DNA of 64,000 bases from JAHHTP01 sp964587555. GTDB taxonomy: Bacteria > Bacillota > Clostridia > Oscillospirales > Ruminococcaceae. Under the pieces are notes generated by a model, which saw only the letters and a program-made list of their open reading frames with translations, was not told the DNA's origin and made no database searches. A program made the translations under genes and the position numbers. The stretch's first letter is position 1. Every line of letters begins with the position of its first letter. The stretch covers positions 1 to 64,000 of the forward strand of contig CAZPLR010000007.1 of the NCBI GenBank assembly GCA_964587555.1, in the 5' to 3' direction. Positions 1-8,721 of this stretch are shown here, one piece after another.

Positions 1-198
1 GAGTTATTGGAATCTATTATACATCATATTGGTGGGAAAATCAAGTGTTTCCAATTATTTGCGTTTTTATGGCTTTTTGTGGTAATTTGTGACTGAATAT
101 ATGATGAATTTGACTTTATGCGCAGTTTTTCGGCATGATTCATTATATTTTTCAATATGTCATATCAGAAAAGCCGATATCTGGATTCGATGAAAGTA

Positions 199-207
199 TG
201 GTATAAT
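199..207 (+). promoter_or_regulatory. Extended -10 promoter of the sulfur/redox operon
   Basis: TG-n-TATAAT lies at 199-207, about 80 bases before the first start codon. No good -35 is visible, so this reads as an extended -10 promoter. The 198 bases upstream are AT-rich and hold no credible gene. Confidence 0.55.
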
Positions 208-287
208 AAAAAGAAAAATAGACGTTTTGTGTCTTTTTATTGTCTAAAATTAAACAAAACGAATTTAACTCAAAGGAGAGATGATCG

Positions 288-1925
288 ATGAAAGTACTCG
301 TTATTGGCGGTGTTGCCGCCGGGACGAAAGTTGCTGCAAAGCTGAAGCGTGAAAATCGCGGCTGTGAGGTCACGATCTTAAGCAAGGGCACCGATATTTC
401 CTATGCCGGATGCGGTCTGCCGTACTATGTCGGCAACGTAATCGGCACCAGAGATCAGCTTGTCGTCAACACACCGGAAAAATTCTCCGGCTTAACCGGT
501 GCGGCGGTCAAAACAGCCACCGAGGCGGTCGCAGTAGACCGCGCTGCGAAGACTGTTAGAGCAAAAGACCTTACCACCGGCGAAGAAACGGTTTATCCAT
601 ATGACAAGCTTGTGATTGCGACCGGCGCTTCTCCGTTTGTTCCGTCGGTAAACGGCGTCAATTTAAAGGGCGTTTATTTCATGAGAACCCCGGATGATGC
701 GGTAAATCTGCGTGCGGCGATTGAATCGGGCGAGATTAAGCGCGCCGTCGTTGTCGGCGGAGGCTTTATCGGTCTTGAGGTTGCGGAGAACTTAAAGGAA
801 CAGGGGGTTGGCGTATCGGTGATCGATATGGCGCCGACGATCCTGCCGAATTTCTTAGACGCCGAGCTTGCGCAGTACTGCGAGAATATTCTTGCAAACG
901 AGGGCATTAATGTCAAGACCTCCACGCCGCTGGTGGAGATTCAAGGAACGGACAAGGTAGAGAAGGTTATGATCGGCAAACGCGGCATTAAGGCGGACGC
1001 CTGCGTGCTGGCGATTGGCATCCGCCCGAACACTGCATTTTTACAGGATTCCGGCATTGAGATGTTCAAGGGCACGATCCTGACCGACGAGCATCTATTG
1101 ACCAACGATCCGGACATTTACGCGGTCGGCGACTGCGCGATGGTAAAGAACCGTCAGACCGGCAAGCCGACTTGGAGCCCGATGGGTTCTACTGCAAATA
1201 TCGCGGGCAGAGTTGCGGCGATGAACATTGCCGGCGAGGACAAGACTTATGCCGGCGTTTTAGGCACTGGCGTAGCGAAGCTTGCCGGTATCTGCGTGGG
1301 CAGGACGGGTCTTACCGAAGCTGCCGCAAAGACCGAGGGCTTAGATGTAATCACCGCGCTGTGCGTCGTAGACGATAAAGCGCACTATATGCCGGGCGCA
1401 GACTCCTTCATCATCAAGATGGTGGCTGACAAGACGACCCGCAAGCTGCTGGGCGTTCAGGTTTTAGGCAAGGGCGCTGTGGACAAGGTGGTTGATATTG
1501 CGGTTGTCGGATTGTCCTTAGGCGCGACGGTCGATCAGCTTGCAAACCTTGACTTTGCGTACGCCCCGCCGTTCTCAACCGCGATCCATCCGTTTGCGCA
1601 TGCGTTAAACGTGCTGATGAACAAGATGAGCGGTGCGTTTGAAACCTTTACCCCTGCGGAATTTGCAGCGGGCGCTGCGGAGGATTATAAGAAGATTGAC
1701 GTTTCCCTGACTGCCGGAAGCGTTCCGAACGCACCGTATGTGGATCTTTCTGCAATTGACGGCCCGATCGAGGGATACGACAAGGATGAAAAGCTCCTGC
1801 TGATCTGCGCGAAGGGCAAACGTGCCTACATGGTGCAGAATCGCCTAAAATACTATGGCTATACCAATACCAAGGTGCTGGAAGGCGGCTTAACCTTCAA
1901 CACCAGCCTGCTAGAGGAGGAATAA
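288..1925 (+). CDS. CoA-disulfide reductase-like FAD/NAD(P)H oxidoreductase with C-terminal rhodanese domain
   Basis: A 545-residue flavoprotein of the pyridine nucleotide-disulfide oxidoreductase class. The N-terminal FAD-binding GG-x-AAG motif is at residues 7-12, and the single redox cysteine C42 sits in SYAGCGLPYY, typical of CoA-disulfide reductases and NADH oxidases. A second dinucleotide motif (GGGFIG) is at 157-162. The last ~90 residues form a rhodanese-like domain with candidate active cysteine C507 in CAKGKRAY. Known fusions of this kind reduce CoA persulfide, polysulfide or disulfides with NAD(P)H. The neighbouring sulfite reductase and sulfate-exporter-type transporter support a sulfur role. 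The start follows an AAAGGAGAG ribosome binding site. The exact substrate cannot be read from sequence. Confidence 0.85.
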   Translation: MKVLVIGGVAAGTKVAAKLKRENRGCEVTILSKGTDISYAGCGLPYYVGNVIGTRDQLVVNTPEKFSGLTGAAVKTATEAVAVDRAAKTVRAKDLTTGEETVYPYDKLVIATGASPFVPSVNGVNLKGVYFMRTPDDAVNLRAAIESGEIKRAVVVGGGFIGLEVAENLKEQGVGVSVIDMAPTILPNFLDAELAQYCENILANEGINVKTSTPLVEIQGTDKVEKVMIGKRGIKADACVLAIGIRPNTAFLQDSGIEMFKGTILTDEHLLTNDPDIYAVGDCAMVKNRQTGKPTWSPMGSTANIAGRVAAMNIAGEDKTYAGVLGTGVAKLAGICVGRTGLTEAAAKTEGLDVITALCVVDDKAHYMPGADSFIIKMVADKTTRKLLGVQVLGKGAVDKVVDIAVVGLSLGATVDQLANLDFAYAPPFSTAIHPFAHALNVLMNKMSGAFETFTPAEFAAGAAEDYKKIDVSLTAGSVPNAPYVDLSAIDGPIEGYDKDEKLLLICAKGKRAYMVQNRLKYYGYTNTKVLEGGLTFNTSLLEEE

Positions 1926-2019
1926 GCCTTTTCCAAACAGGAATTTCTTAATTTGTTTTGTGGAAGTGGAACTCACTTTTCATAAATATTATTATTTTAC
2001 ATAAATGGAGGATCATTCT

Positions 2020-2973
2020 ATGGCAACTTTAACTGTAAGCGCTGCTGACGAGAAGAGAGTAAAAGGCCTTGGCTTTTTGAGCAATAAAGGTACCGATAAC
2101 TTCTCCGGCCGTATCATTACTGTAAATGGCAAGCTGAACGCCGAGCAGTGGAAATGTATTGCTGAGGCTGCCGAGCTGTACGGCAACGGCAATATTACGC
2201 TGACCACCCGTCTGACCATTGAGGTTCAGGGCGTTCCGTATGAAAAAATCGACGACTTTATGGCGTATATCGCCAAGGCGGGCTTAGTGACCGGCGGTAC
2301 AGGCTCAAAGGTAAGACCTGTCGTTGCATGTAAGGGCACGACCTGCCAGTACGGTTTACTGGATTCCTTTGCGATCTCCGAAGAGATCCACGATCTGTTC
2401 TATGTCAAATATCATGATGTCAAGCTGCCGCACAAATTCAAAATCGCGGTTGGCGGATGTCCGAACAACTGCGTAAAGCCGGATTTAAACGACCTAGGCA
2501 TCATCGGTCAGCGTGTCCCGACCTTTGAAGAGGACGAGTGCAACGGCTGTAAGAAGTGCCAAGTTGCCGCGGCATGTCCGGTCGGCGCGGCGAAGGTAGT
2601 CGACGGTGTATTAGAGATCGACGAAGAGGCTTGCAACAACTGCGGCCGCTGCATTGGCAAATGCCCGTTCCACGCGCTGGACGAGGGCGAATACGGCTAC
2701 GCCATCTACATTGGCGGGCGCTGGGGCAAGCGTGTCGCTGCCGGTCAGAAGATTCCGCATGTCTTTAAGAACAAAGAGGAAGCTCTGGCTGTCATCGAAA
2801 AGGCGATCCTGCTGTTCAGAGAGCAGGGGAAAACCGGCGAGCGTTTTCAGCAGACCATCGAGCGTATTGGCTTTGATAATGTGGTGGAGCAGCTGCTTGC
2901 CAACGAACTGCTTGATAGAAAGCAGGCTATCTTAGACGCGAAGCTGCACGAGGTTGGCGGCGCTACCTGCTGA
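2020..2973 (+). CDS. asrC: Anaerobic sulfite reductase subunit C-like siroheme/Fe-S protein
   Basis: A 317-residue nitrite/sulfite reductase-type protein. The N-terminal half carries the ferredoxin-like sulfite reductase repeat. Siroheme/[4Fe-4S] cysteines are C104, C109, C147 and C151. An inserted two-cluster ferredoxin follows (C174, C177, C180, C186 and C205, C208, C211, C215). This layout and length match AsrC, the catalytic subunit that reduces sulfite to sulfide. No asrA or asrB partner is in the window, so the electron donor is unknown; the upstream flavoprotein is a candidate. I chose ATG 2020 because GGAGGA at 2007-2012 is correctly spaced; an in-frame ATG at 2005 overlaps that site. 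Confidence 0.85.
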   Translation: MATLTVSAADEKRVKGLGFLSNKGTDNFSGRIITVNGKLNAEQWKCIAEAAELYGNGNITLTTRLTIEVQGVPYEKIDDFMAYIAKAGLVTGGTGSKVRPVVACKGTTCQYGLLDSFAISEEIHDLFYVKYHDVKLPHKFKIAVGGCPNNCVKPDLNDLGIIGQRVPTFEEDECNGCKKCQVAAACPVGAAKVVDGVLEIDEEACNNCGRCIGKCPFHALDEGEYGYAIYIGGRWGKRVAAGQKIPHVFKNKEEALAVIEKAILLFREQGKTGERFQQTIERIGFDNVVEQLLANELLDRKQAILDAKLHEVGGATC

Positions 2974-3037
2974 TATTTTTTCAGCGACTGCATAGCCGGA
3001 GGACAACTCCGGTCTATAAAATAGATTCCGAAAAAAC

Positions 3038-3064
3038 CGCGGGGGTCTTCCCCTGATCCCCGCG
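3038..3064 (+). other. GC-rich intergenic hairpin
   Basis: CGCGGGG at 3038-3044 pairs with CCCCGCG at 3058-3064 around a 13-base loop. No T-run follows, so it is more likely an mRNA processing or stability element between asrC and the transporter gene than a full terminator. Confidence 0.45.
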
Positions 3065-3137
3065 AAACAGGAAAAAAGCGCTGCAGGAGCATGAACCTGC
3101 CAAAATATTATTTTTACATAGGAGAGATTTTCACACC

Positions 3138-4277
3138 ATGAAGGCTTCTTTATTTATTATCATGGGCATCTGCATCGTGCTTGCGTTCGGATATGCAGTG
3201 ATCATGGATAAGATTAAAAAGACGGCGTTTAATAAAACCAAGTACGTTGCTTTGGCGATCGTCGCAGTGATCGCAGTGGTCGCTACTATCCTCAGCAAGC
3301 TGCAAAACTATGTCGGCAGCCCGGTTATCGCAATGATTATTGCGATGATTATCTGCAATTGTATGCCGAACATCAGCAAGGATTTCAAAGCCGGCACCAC
3401 CTTTGCCGCAAAGAAATATCTAAGCTTCGGCGTTATCTTGGTCGGCGCCACCTTAAACTTCACCGGCATTGTAGCAGCCACCTATGCGCTGCCGCTGGTT
3501 ATCTTCAACATCTGCCTTTCTTTTGCAGTCGCTTACCTGATCGGTAAGAAGGCGCTTAAGGTTTCCAACAACACCTGCACCTTAGTAGGCGGCGGCACCT
3601 GTATTTGCGGCGGCACTGCAATTGCTTCCTTAGGCTCAATCGTCAAGGCGGGCGAGGACGAGATCGGCTATGCAATGGCCGCTATCTTCCTGTTCGACGT
3701 GTTCTCCTGCATCCTGTATCCGTACTTGGCCGGCTGGCTGGGGCTGACCCCGAACCAGTTTGCGTTCCTGTCCGGTACTGCGATCAACGACACCTCCTCC
3801 GTGGTTGCTTCCAACGCGACCTATTCTGCGCTGAACGGCATTGATTTCAACGGCGGTACGACTGTTAAGCTGGTAAGAACCACCATGCTGATCGTCTTAG
3901 CGATCATCTTCACCGTTCTGGAGATCCGGAAAGCGGCGAAAAACAGCTCTGCCGAGGGCGGCGCGAACCAGTCTGTCGGCAAGAACGTTATGAAGGTATT
4001 CCCTTGGTTCATCGTCGGCTTCCTGATTATGGCTGTACTGAACACCTTCGGCGTATTTGATCCTATTCCATACGCTTCCGACTTCTTCTCAACCGGCAGC
4101 AAGTTCTTCATTACGCTGGCGTTAGCAGGCGTAGGTTTCAAGATGAAATTTAAAGATGTATTTGCGAAGGGTATAAAACCGATTGCTTTGGGCGGATGCA
4201 CTTGGCTGGCTGTTGCGGCTTCCTCGATTGCGTTCATCTACATCTTCCAGAATTATGTCAACGGCATAACGTTCTAA
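3138..4277 (+). CDS. YeiH-family putative sulfate exporter
   Basis: A 379-residue polytopic membrane protein with about ten hydrophobic segments. Conserved glycine-rich stretches (VGATLNFTGI and VGGGTCICGGTA) are typical of the YeiH/Cons_hypoth698 family, often annotated as putative sulfate exporters. Third gene of the operon with the sulfite reductase. The Shine-Dalgarno GGAGAG lies about eleven bases before the ATG. Substrate is unproven for most family members; context suggests a sulfur oxyanion. Confidence 0.8.
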   Translation: MKASLFIIMGICIVLAFGYAVIMDKIKKTAFNKTKYVALAIVAVIAVVATILSKLQNYVGSPVIAMIIAMIICNCMPNISKDFKAGTTFAAKKYLSFGVILVGATLNFTGIVAATYALPLVIFNICLSFAVAYLIGKKALKVSNNTCTLVGGGTCICGGTAIASLGSIVKAGEDEIGYAMAAIFLFDVFSCILYPYLAGWLGLTPNQFAFLSGTAINDTSSVVASNATYSALNGIDFNGGTTVKLVRTTMLIVLAIIFTVLEIRKAAKNSSAEGGANQSVGKNVMKVFPWFIVGFLIMAVLNTFGVFDPIPYASDFFSTGSKFFITLALAGVGFKMKFKDVFAKGIKPIALGGCTWLAVAASSIAFIYIFQNYVNGITF

Positions 4278-4327
4278 TGATTTTTAGATTTCCGATTGCG
4301 GGCGGGAATCTGATAAACCGAAAAAGA

Positions 4328-4359
4328 AAGGCGGCGCAGATTTTCTGCTCCGCCTTTTT
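4328..4359 (+). terminator. Rho-independent terminator, probably bidirectional
   Basis: An inverted repeat built on GGCGG/CCGCC and GCAG/CTGC closes on a TTT loop, with TTTTT after it on the plus strand and an A-rich run before it. It separates the convergent transporter gene and pepF and can serve both. Confidence 0.85.
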
Positions 4360-4436
4360 GCATAATTGCGCGCCCCGTTTTCCGGCATATCCTGTTGTCC
4401 GGCAAATGGGGTGCGGTTTTATTTACCGTGAATTTT

Positions 4437-6233
4437 TTAGCTGTGCGCCAGTTCCTCCATCTCGGTAATCAGCGCGTTAAATTGTGCGATTGCAGCTTCG
4501 ATTGGAGCAGCGGTGGACATATCCACGCCTGCGCCCTTGAGCAGCGAGATCGGATCCTTTGAGCAGCCGCCCTTGAGGAAATTCTTATAGTCTGCAACCG
4601 CTTTTTCGCCGCCGGTCAGGATACGGCTGGAAAGCGCGATGGCGGCGGAGTAACCGGTCGCATATTGGTAGACGTAGTAGTTGTAGTAGAAGTGTGGGAT
4701 GCGCGCCCATTCGATGGCGATATCCTCGTCTACGGTAATCGCGTCGCCGAAATACAGCTTGTTCAGATCGTAGTAGATGTTCGAAAGCGATTCGGCGGTG
4801 ACGCCCGCGCCGTTCGCAGAAAGCTCGTTTGCCTTTAGCTCAAACTCGGCGAACATTGTCTGGCGGTACAAAGTGCCGCGGAACTGCTCTAAGAAATAGT
4901 TGATTAGATTTGCGCGCTCCGCTTTGTCGGTTGTAATCTTTAAAAGGTGGTTCATCAGCAGCGCTTCGTTGCAGGTGGACGCAACCTCCGCGACAAAGAT
5001 GACATAGTCGCTGTCGCACACCGGCTGATACTTGTTGGAAAGATATGAGTGCAGCGCGTGCCCCATTTCATGCGCTAAGGTGAATACGCTCTCTAAATCG
5101 TGGTGGAAGTTGAGCAGAACGTATGGATGCTTGTGCGTGCCCGCCGAGTAGGCGCCGGTGCATTTGCCGGCGTTTTCATATACGTCGATCCAGCGGTTTG
5201 CAAAGCCTTCTTTGAGGATGGCAACATAGTCCTCACCCAATACTGCCAGTGCGTCAAGCACAAGCTGCTTTGCCTCCTCGAAGCTGTAGCGGCGTTTTGG
5301 CGCTTGGGTGATTGGCGCGTAGAGGTCGTACATATGAAGCTCATCCACAGCAAGAAGCTCCTTGCGCAGCACGACATAGCGATGCATTGCGTCCATGTTG
5401 CGATGAACCGCGTCGATCAGATTGTGGTAGACCGGCACCGGAACGTTGGTCGCGTCTAAGGATGCAGCGAGCGTGTTCTCATATTTTCTTGCCTTGGCGT
5501 TGAATTCCAGCGCTTTGATCTGCCCGCCGAGCAGCGAAGCGGCGGTGTTTTTCATTTTGCTGTATTCCGCGTAAAGCGTGTGGAACGCGGATTCGCGCAG
5601 CGTACGGTCGGTTGTCTGCATATACGTAAGGTAGGTCTCCTGCGTCAGCGGATGCGGTTTTCCCTCCTTGTCGATTGCGTCTGGGAAGGTTATATCGGCA
5701 TTGTTGAACATTCCATAGGCGTTTTCCGGTACGGACGTCACCTCTCCCGCCAACGCTAAAATGCGCTCCTCGGCGTCGGAGAGAATGTGCTCCTTCTGGC
5801 GGCGGATATCTGACAGCTTTCTGCGGTAAACGGCAAGCGCAGGAAGCTCGCTGTAAAAGCCATTCAGCTGTTCGTCGGTTAGCCGAATCAGCTCCGGCGT
5901 CGAGAAGGCGTTCGCAGTCTGGATGGCGACCCAGACCGAAACTGCCTGCGCACACATCTCCTGTCCGGCGGATTCACGGGTGTCCTCGTCGCTTTTGCGG
6001 AAAGCGTAGTTGTAAAGCGTTTCAAGCTGCAATGCGATCTCGTCGCTTAATTGGAAATAGGAGAGCAGGTTTTCTGCGGTATTCAGCTTTCCGGTAAAGG
6101 CGGATAGTTTTTCAGCATAGGCTTTCGCATGCTGAAGCGCATTGCTCCACTCCTTTTTCGTTGCGTAAAGATCTTCCAAGCGCCAAGTGTCCTCCTTGGG
6201 CACCTCGCAGCGCTGTAAAATTCTATCTTCCAT
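4437..6233 (-). CDS. pepF: Oligoendopeptidase F (M3B metallopeptidase)
   Basis: A 598-residue cytosolic zinc peptidase that cleaves short peptides. The catalytic HExxH is H388-E389-M-G-H392 within LAHEMGHALHSYL. Length and the downstream helical C-terminus fit PepF. The start follows an AGAAAGGA site. It is monocistronic on the minus strand with its own promoter at 6279-6307 and a shared terminator. Confidence 0.95.
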   Translation of the reverse strand: MEDRILQRCEVPKEDTWRLEDLYATKKEWSNALQHAKAYAEKLSAFTGKLNTAENLLSYFQLSDEIALQLETLYNYAFRKSDEDTRESAGQEMCAQAVSVWVAIQTANAFSTPELIRLTDEQLNGFYSELPALAVYRRKLSDIRRQKEHILSDAEERILALAGEVTSVPENAYGMFNNADITFPDAIDKEGKPHPLTQETYLTYMQTTDRTLRESAFHTLYAEYSKMKNTAASLLGGQIKALEFNAKARKYENTLAASLDATNVPVPVYHNLIDAVHRNMDAMHRYVVLRKELLAVDELHMYDLYAPITQAPKRRYSFEEAKQLVLDALAVLGEDYVAILKEGFANRWIDVYENAGKCTGAYSAGTHKHPYVLLNFHHDLESVFTLAHEMGHALHSYLSNKYQPVCDSDYVIFVAEVASTCNEALLMNHLLKITTDKAERANLINYFLEQFRGTLYRQTMFAEFELKANELSANGAGVTAESLSNIYYDLNKLYFGDAITVDEDIAIEWARIPHFYYNYYVYQYATGYSAAIALSSRILTGGEKAVADYKNFLKGGCSKDPISLLKGAGVDMSTAAPIEAAIAQFNALITEMEELAHS

Positions 6234-6278
6234 TTTTGTTTCCTTTCTATATGTGGGAATAGACCGTTTCGTGCTTTC

Positions 6279-6307
6279 ATTATAGCAGGAACAGGAAAAG
6301 AATGCAA
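6279..6307 (-). promoter_or_regulatory. SigmaA-type promoter of pepF
   Basis: On the minus strand TTGCAT (6302-6307) and TATAAT (6279-6284) are separated by 17 bases, 46 bases upstream of the pepF start. Confidence 0.75.
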
Positions 6308-6518
6308 GCGGATTCTGCGGGAATGCGGCTCACCGCCGGAAATGGAGAGCATTGTATGAAAATGAGAGGAAAGCGCTCTGCCGGCTGACTTTATCTGCGG
6401 CGCTTGTCTGTCCCTGCTCTTCGCATATCCGCAAAAACAAGATTCGAGGTTCAAGCTGGCTTTGTGCGGAAATTTCTTTGGAACGCCGGCGAGCGCCAAT
6501 TATTTTTTGATATACTTA
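6308..6518. other. Intergenic stretch between divergent promoters
   Basis: It lies between the pepF promoter and the promoter of the nine-gene operon. I see no credible gene, RNA or clear operator in it. Confidence 0.5.
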
Positions 6519-6547
6519 TTGACAAACAGTAGGAAAACATGTAAAAT
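6519..6547 (+). promoter_or_regulatory. Strong promoter of the VWA/tubulin/GTPase operon
   Basis: A consensus TTGACA (6519-6524) and TAAAAT (6542-6547) with a 17-base spacer, giving a leader of about 68 bases. No other comparable promoter was found within the nine genes, so this probably drives the whole locus to the terminator at 22552. No inverted-repeat operator is obvious. Confidence 0.8.
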
Positions 6548-6621
6548 AAAAGTGGGTTCGTGTCGCTTCCTCTTTTGTGAAACGCACGAGTGAGTATGAA
6601 AAATAAAGAGGGTATGAAAAT

Positions 6622-8643
6622 ATGAAAAATAAAGGGAAACAGAAAAAGCATATCTTGGCTTTATTTAGTCTTTTGCTATGTATCGCCTGCATTACCTGCG
6701 GGACGGCCTATGCATCGCCGGCAGACACTACGGATGCGGCGGTCAGCAATCATTATAACGTGGTGCTGGTTGTGGACGGCAGCGGCTCGATGACGTGGAC
6801 CGATCCGGAGGATTGGCGTTTTGAAGCGATCAACCAGTTTGTCGGATTGCTTTCTCAGCAGGGCAACTGCTTGGGCGCGGTCGTATTCGATCAGGAAATT
6901 CAGGTGCAGATGGATCTGTCCGCGATCAATGAAAAGTCGGATAAAAAACAGATCACCGATGCGATCCAGAATTACCAAGTGGATAAATACGGCGATACCA
7001 ATATCGGGCTTGCGCTGAAAACTGCGGTCGACATGATTGAACAGAAGGGGGATAAAGACCTAGAATCGGTCATCGTGCTGTTAAGCGACGGCAACACCGA
7101 CTTAAGCGACGAGGACGCGCTCGCCCTTTCCTTAGAGCAAAAGGCGCAGGCGCTTGATGACGCGCGAAGCAAAAATATCCCGATCTATACGGTCTGCCTA
7201 AATCAGGACGGAAGCGCGAATATTTCAGAGCTGAAGCAGCTTTCCGACGCGACCGGCGGAGTCTTTGAGGAGGTTTCCCGCGCTGAGGATTTAAAAAATG
7301 TTTTCACTACCTTCTTAAACCTTATCTATGGAAGCAAGACAACCTCGCTGATTGAGCCGACACAGTTCGGCGCGGATGGTCTGATCGAAACCGATTTTGA
7401 GGTTCCTTCGGTCGGTGTACAGGAGGCGAACGTTGTGATTAACGGCAGCAGGGTCAAGGGGATTACGCTGCAAAAGCCGGACGGCTCAGTGGTCGCACAG
7501 TCGGCGCTCGAGGATATGATTACCTCCTCGGACAGCTTTACGCTGATCAAAATCGTTTCTCCGGATGGCGGAAGATGGCATATCTCTTTGGAGGGAGATC
7601 CGGGGGACACCATTCAGGTAGACATGGTCTATAACATTGATTTTAAGGTGCTGTTTTCGCTCCAGCAGAGCGAGGATATTCCGGTTAATACCGAGCGCGA
7701 GTTTGAAACGACTATCTACGACGGCGCCGACGCGCTGACGGGAAAGGATAAATATGCGCTTTTTGATGCGAAGCTGATTGTCAGCGATGCAAACGGCAAT
7801 ACGTTGGATGAGGTTGCAATGCAGCCGGGTGATGATTCCTTCTCGGTCAAATATAGCTTTGACACGATGGGAACCTACTATTTGTCAACCTCGGTGGAGG
7901 GGCAGAGCCTGTCGCAGCAGACGGCGCCGGTTATGGTGAATATCGGAAATACGGCGCCGTATCTGACTGGAGGGGATACGTTAGAGCAGAAGGTATATCT
8001 CATCCCGTTCAAGAATTCCATCTGCGAGCTGGATTTAAGCGGTATGGCAAAGGATGCGGAGGACGCCTCGCTGACCTATAAGGTCGTTTCAACCGCTTTT
8101 TTGGCGGAGGATTACGAACTGACGGAAAGCGGTAAGCTGACCATGAAGGACTACAGCGTCAGCAAAGGCTCGTTTACCATTAACGCATACGACTCGATGG
8201 GCGCGTATTGCAGCTTCACGGTGCGGATCGTTACGGTTAATGTCGGGCTTTGGACGCTGATCGGGCTTGGCGCAGCGGCGCTGATCGTAGCGGGCGTTAT
8301 CGTTGTTCTGCTGATGATCGCGCTGAAGAAGCCGTTTGCAGGCACCTGCTATGCACAGAGTATGGTCGATGGCGTTTATAGCCAATGGAGCGAGGTGCGC
8401 CGCAGCAGAGGCAGAATCAAGCTGCAAAGCTTTGGCATCGCGCTTCCGGAGGGAATTCAGGGAACCGCTTATTTACAGGCAAGCGGTAAGAATTATGTCA
8501 CGCTAGTCAGCAAGAAGCCGTTCTTCTGCCGCGGACAGATGGTAAAGGAGCAGCAGGTGACTTCATTTGACGTGGAGATCCGTTCCAGCGCAAATTCGAT
8601 GGACGCAATGTGGATCCATTTTAATGGCAGAATGAAACGCTGA
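6622..8643 (+). CDS. Secreted/membrane VWA-domain protein
   Basis: A 673-residue first gene of the operon. A lysine-rich start and hydrophobic core (about residues 10-31, ending near TAYA) form a signal peptide. A von Willebrand A domain follows, with a complete MIDAS metal site: D52-x-S54-x-S56, T126 and D156. Then come beta-rich, Ig/cadherin-like segments, a transmembrane helix near residues 540-565, and a cytoplasmic tail of about 110 residues. The VWA domain would therefore sit outside the cell and the tail inside. Such proteins bind partners through the metal site; here a natural role is to link envelope events to the cytoplasmic tubulin and GTPase components. Start: GAGGG upstream of ATG 6622. 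The ligand is unknown. Confidence 0.85.
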   Translation: MKNKGKQKKHILALFSLLLCIACITCGTAYASPADTTDAAVSNHYNVVLVVDGSGSMTWTDPEDWRFEAINQFVGLLSQQGNCLGAVVFDQEIQVQMDLSAINEKSDKKQITDAIQNYQVDKYGDTNIGLALKTAVDMIEQKGDKDLESVIVLLSDGNTDLSDEDALALSLEQKAQALDDARSKNIPIYTVCLNQDGSANISELKQLSDATGGVFEEVSRAEDLKNVFTTFLNLIYGSKTTSLIEPTQFGADGLIETDFEVPSVGVQEANVVINGSRVKGITLQKPDGSVVAQSALEDMITSSDSFTLIKIVSPDGGRWHISLEGDPGDTIQVDMVYNIDFKVLFSLQQSEDIPVNTEREFETTIYDGADALTGKDKYALFDAKLIVSDANGNTLDEVAMQPGDDSFSVKYSFDTMGTYYLSTSVEGQSLSQQTAPVMVNIGNTAPYLTGGDTLEQKVYLIPFKNSICELDLSGMAKDAEDASLTYKVVSTAFLAEDYELTESGKLTMKDYSVSKGSFTINAYDSMGAYCSFTVRIVTVNVGLWTLIGLGAAALIVAGVIVVLLMIALKKPFAGTCYAQSMVDGVYSQWSEVRRSRGRIKLQSFGIALPEGIQGTAYLQASGKNYVTLVSKKPFFCRGQMVKEQQVTSFDVEIRSSANSMDAMWIHFNGRMKR

Positions 8644-8666
8644 AAACGTTAATTCTATGAAAATAT

Positions 8667-8695
8667 GCTCTGCCGCAGTGCGTCTGCGGCAGGGC
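8667..8695 (+). other. Intercistronic hairpin with CTGCGGCA core
   Basis: A 12-base-pair stem (8667-8678 with 8684-8695, one G-T pair) closes on TGCGT. There is no T-run, so it is probably an mRNA processing, stability or partial attenuation element. Its TGCCGCAG/CTGCGGCA core recurs in the hairpin at 18921. Confidence 0.6.
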
Positions 8696-8721
8696 AAAAT
8701 TAGATAAGGAGAGTAAAAAGC

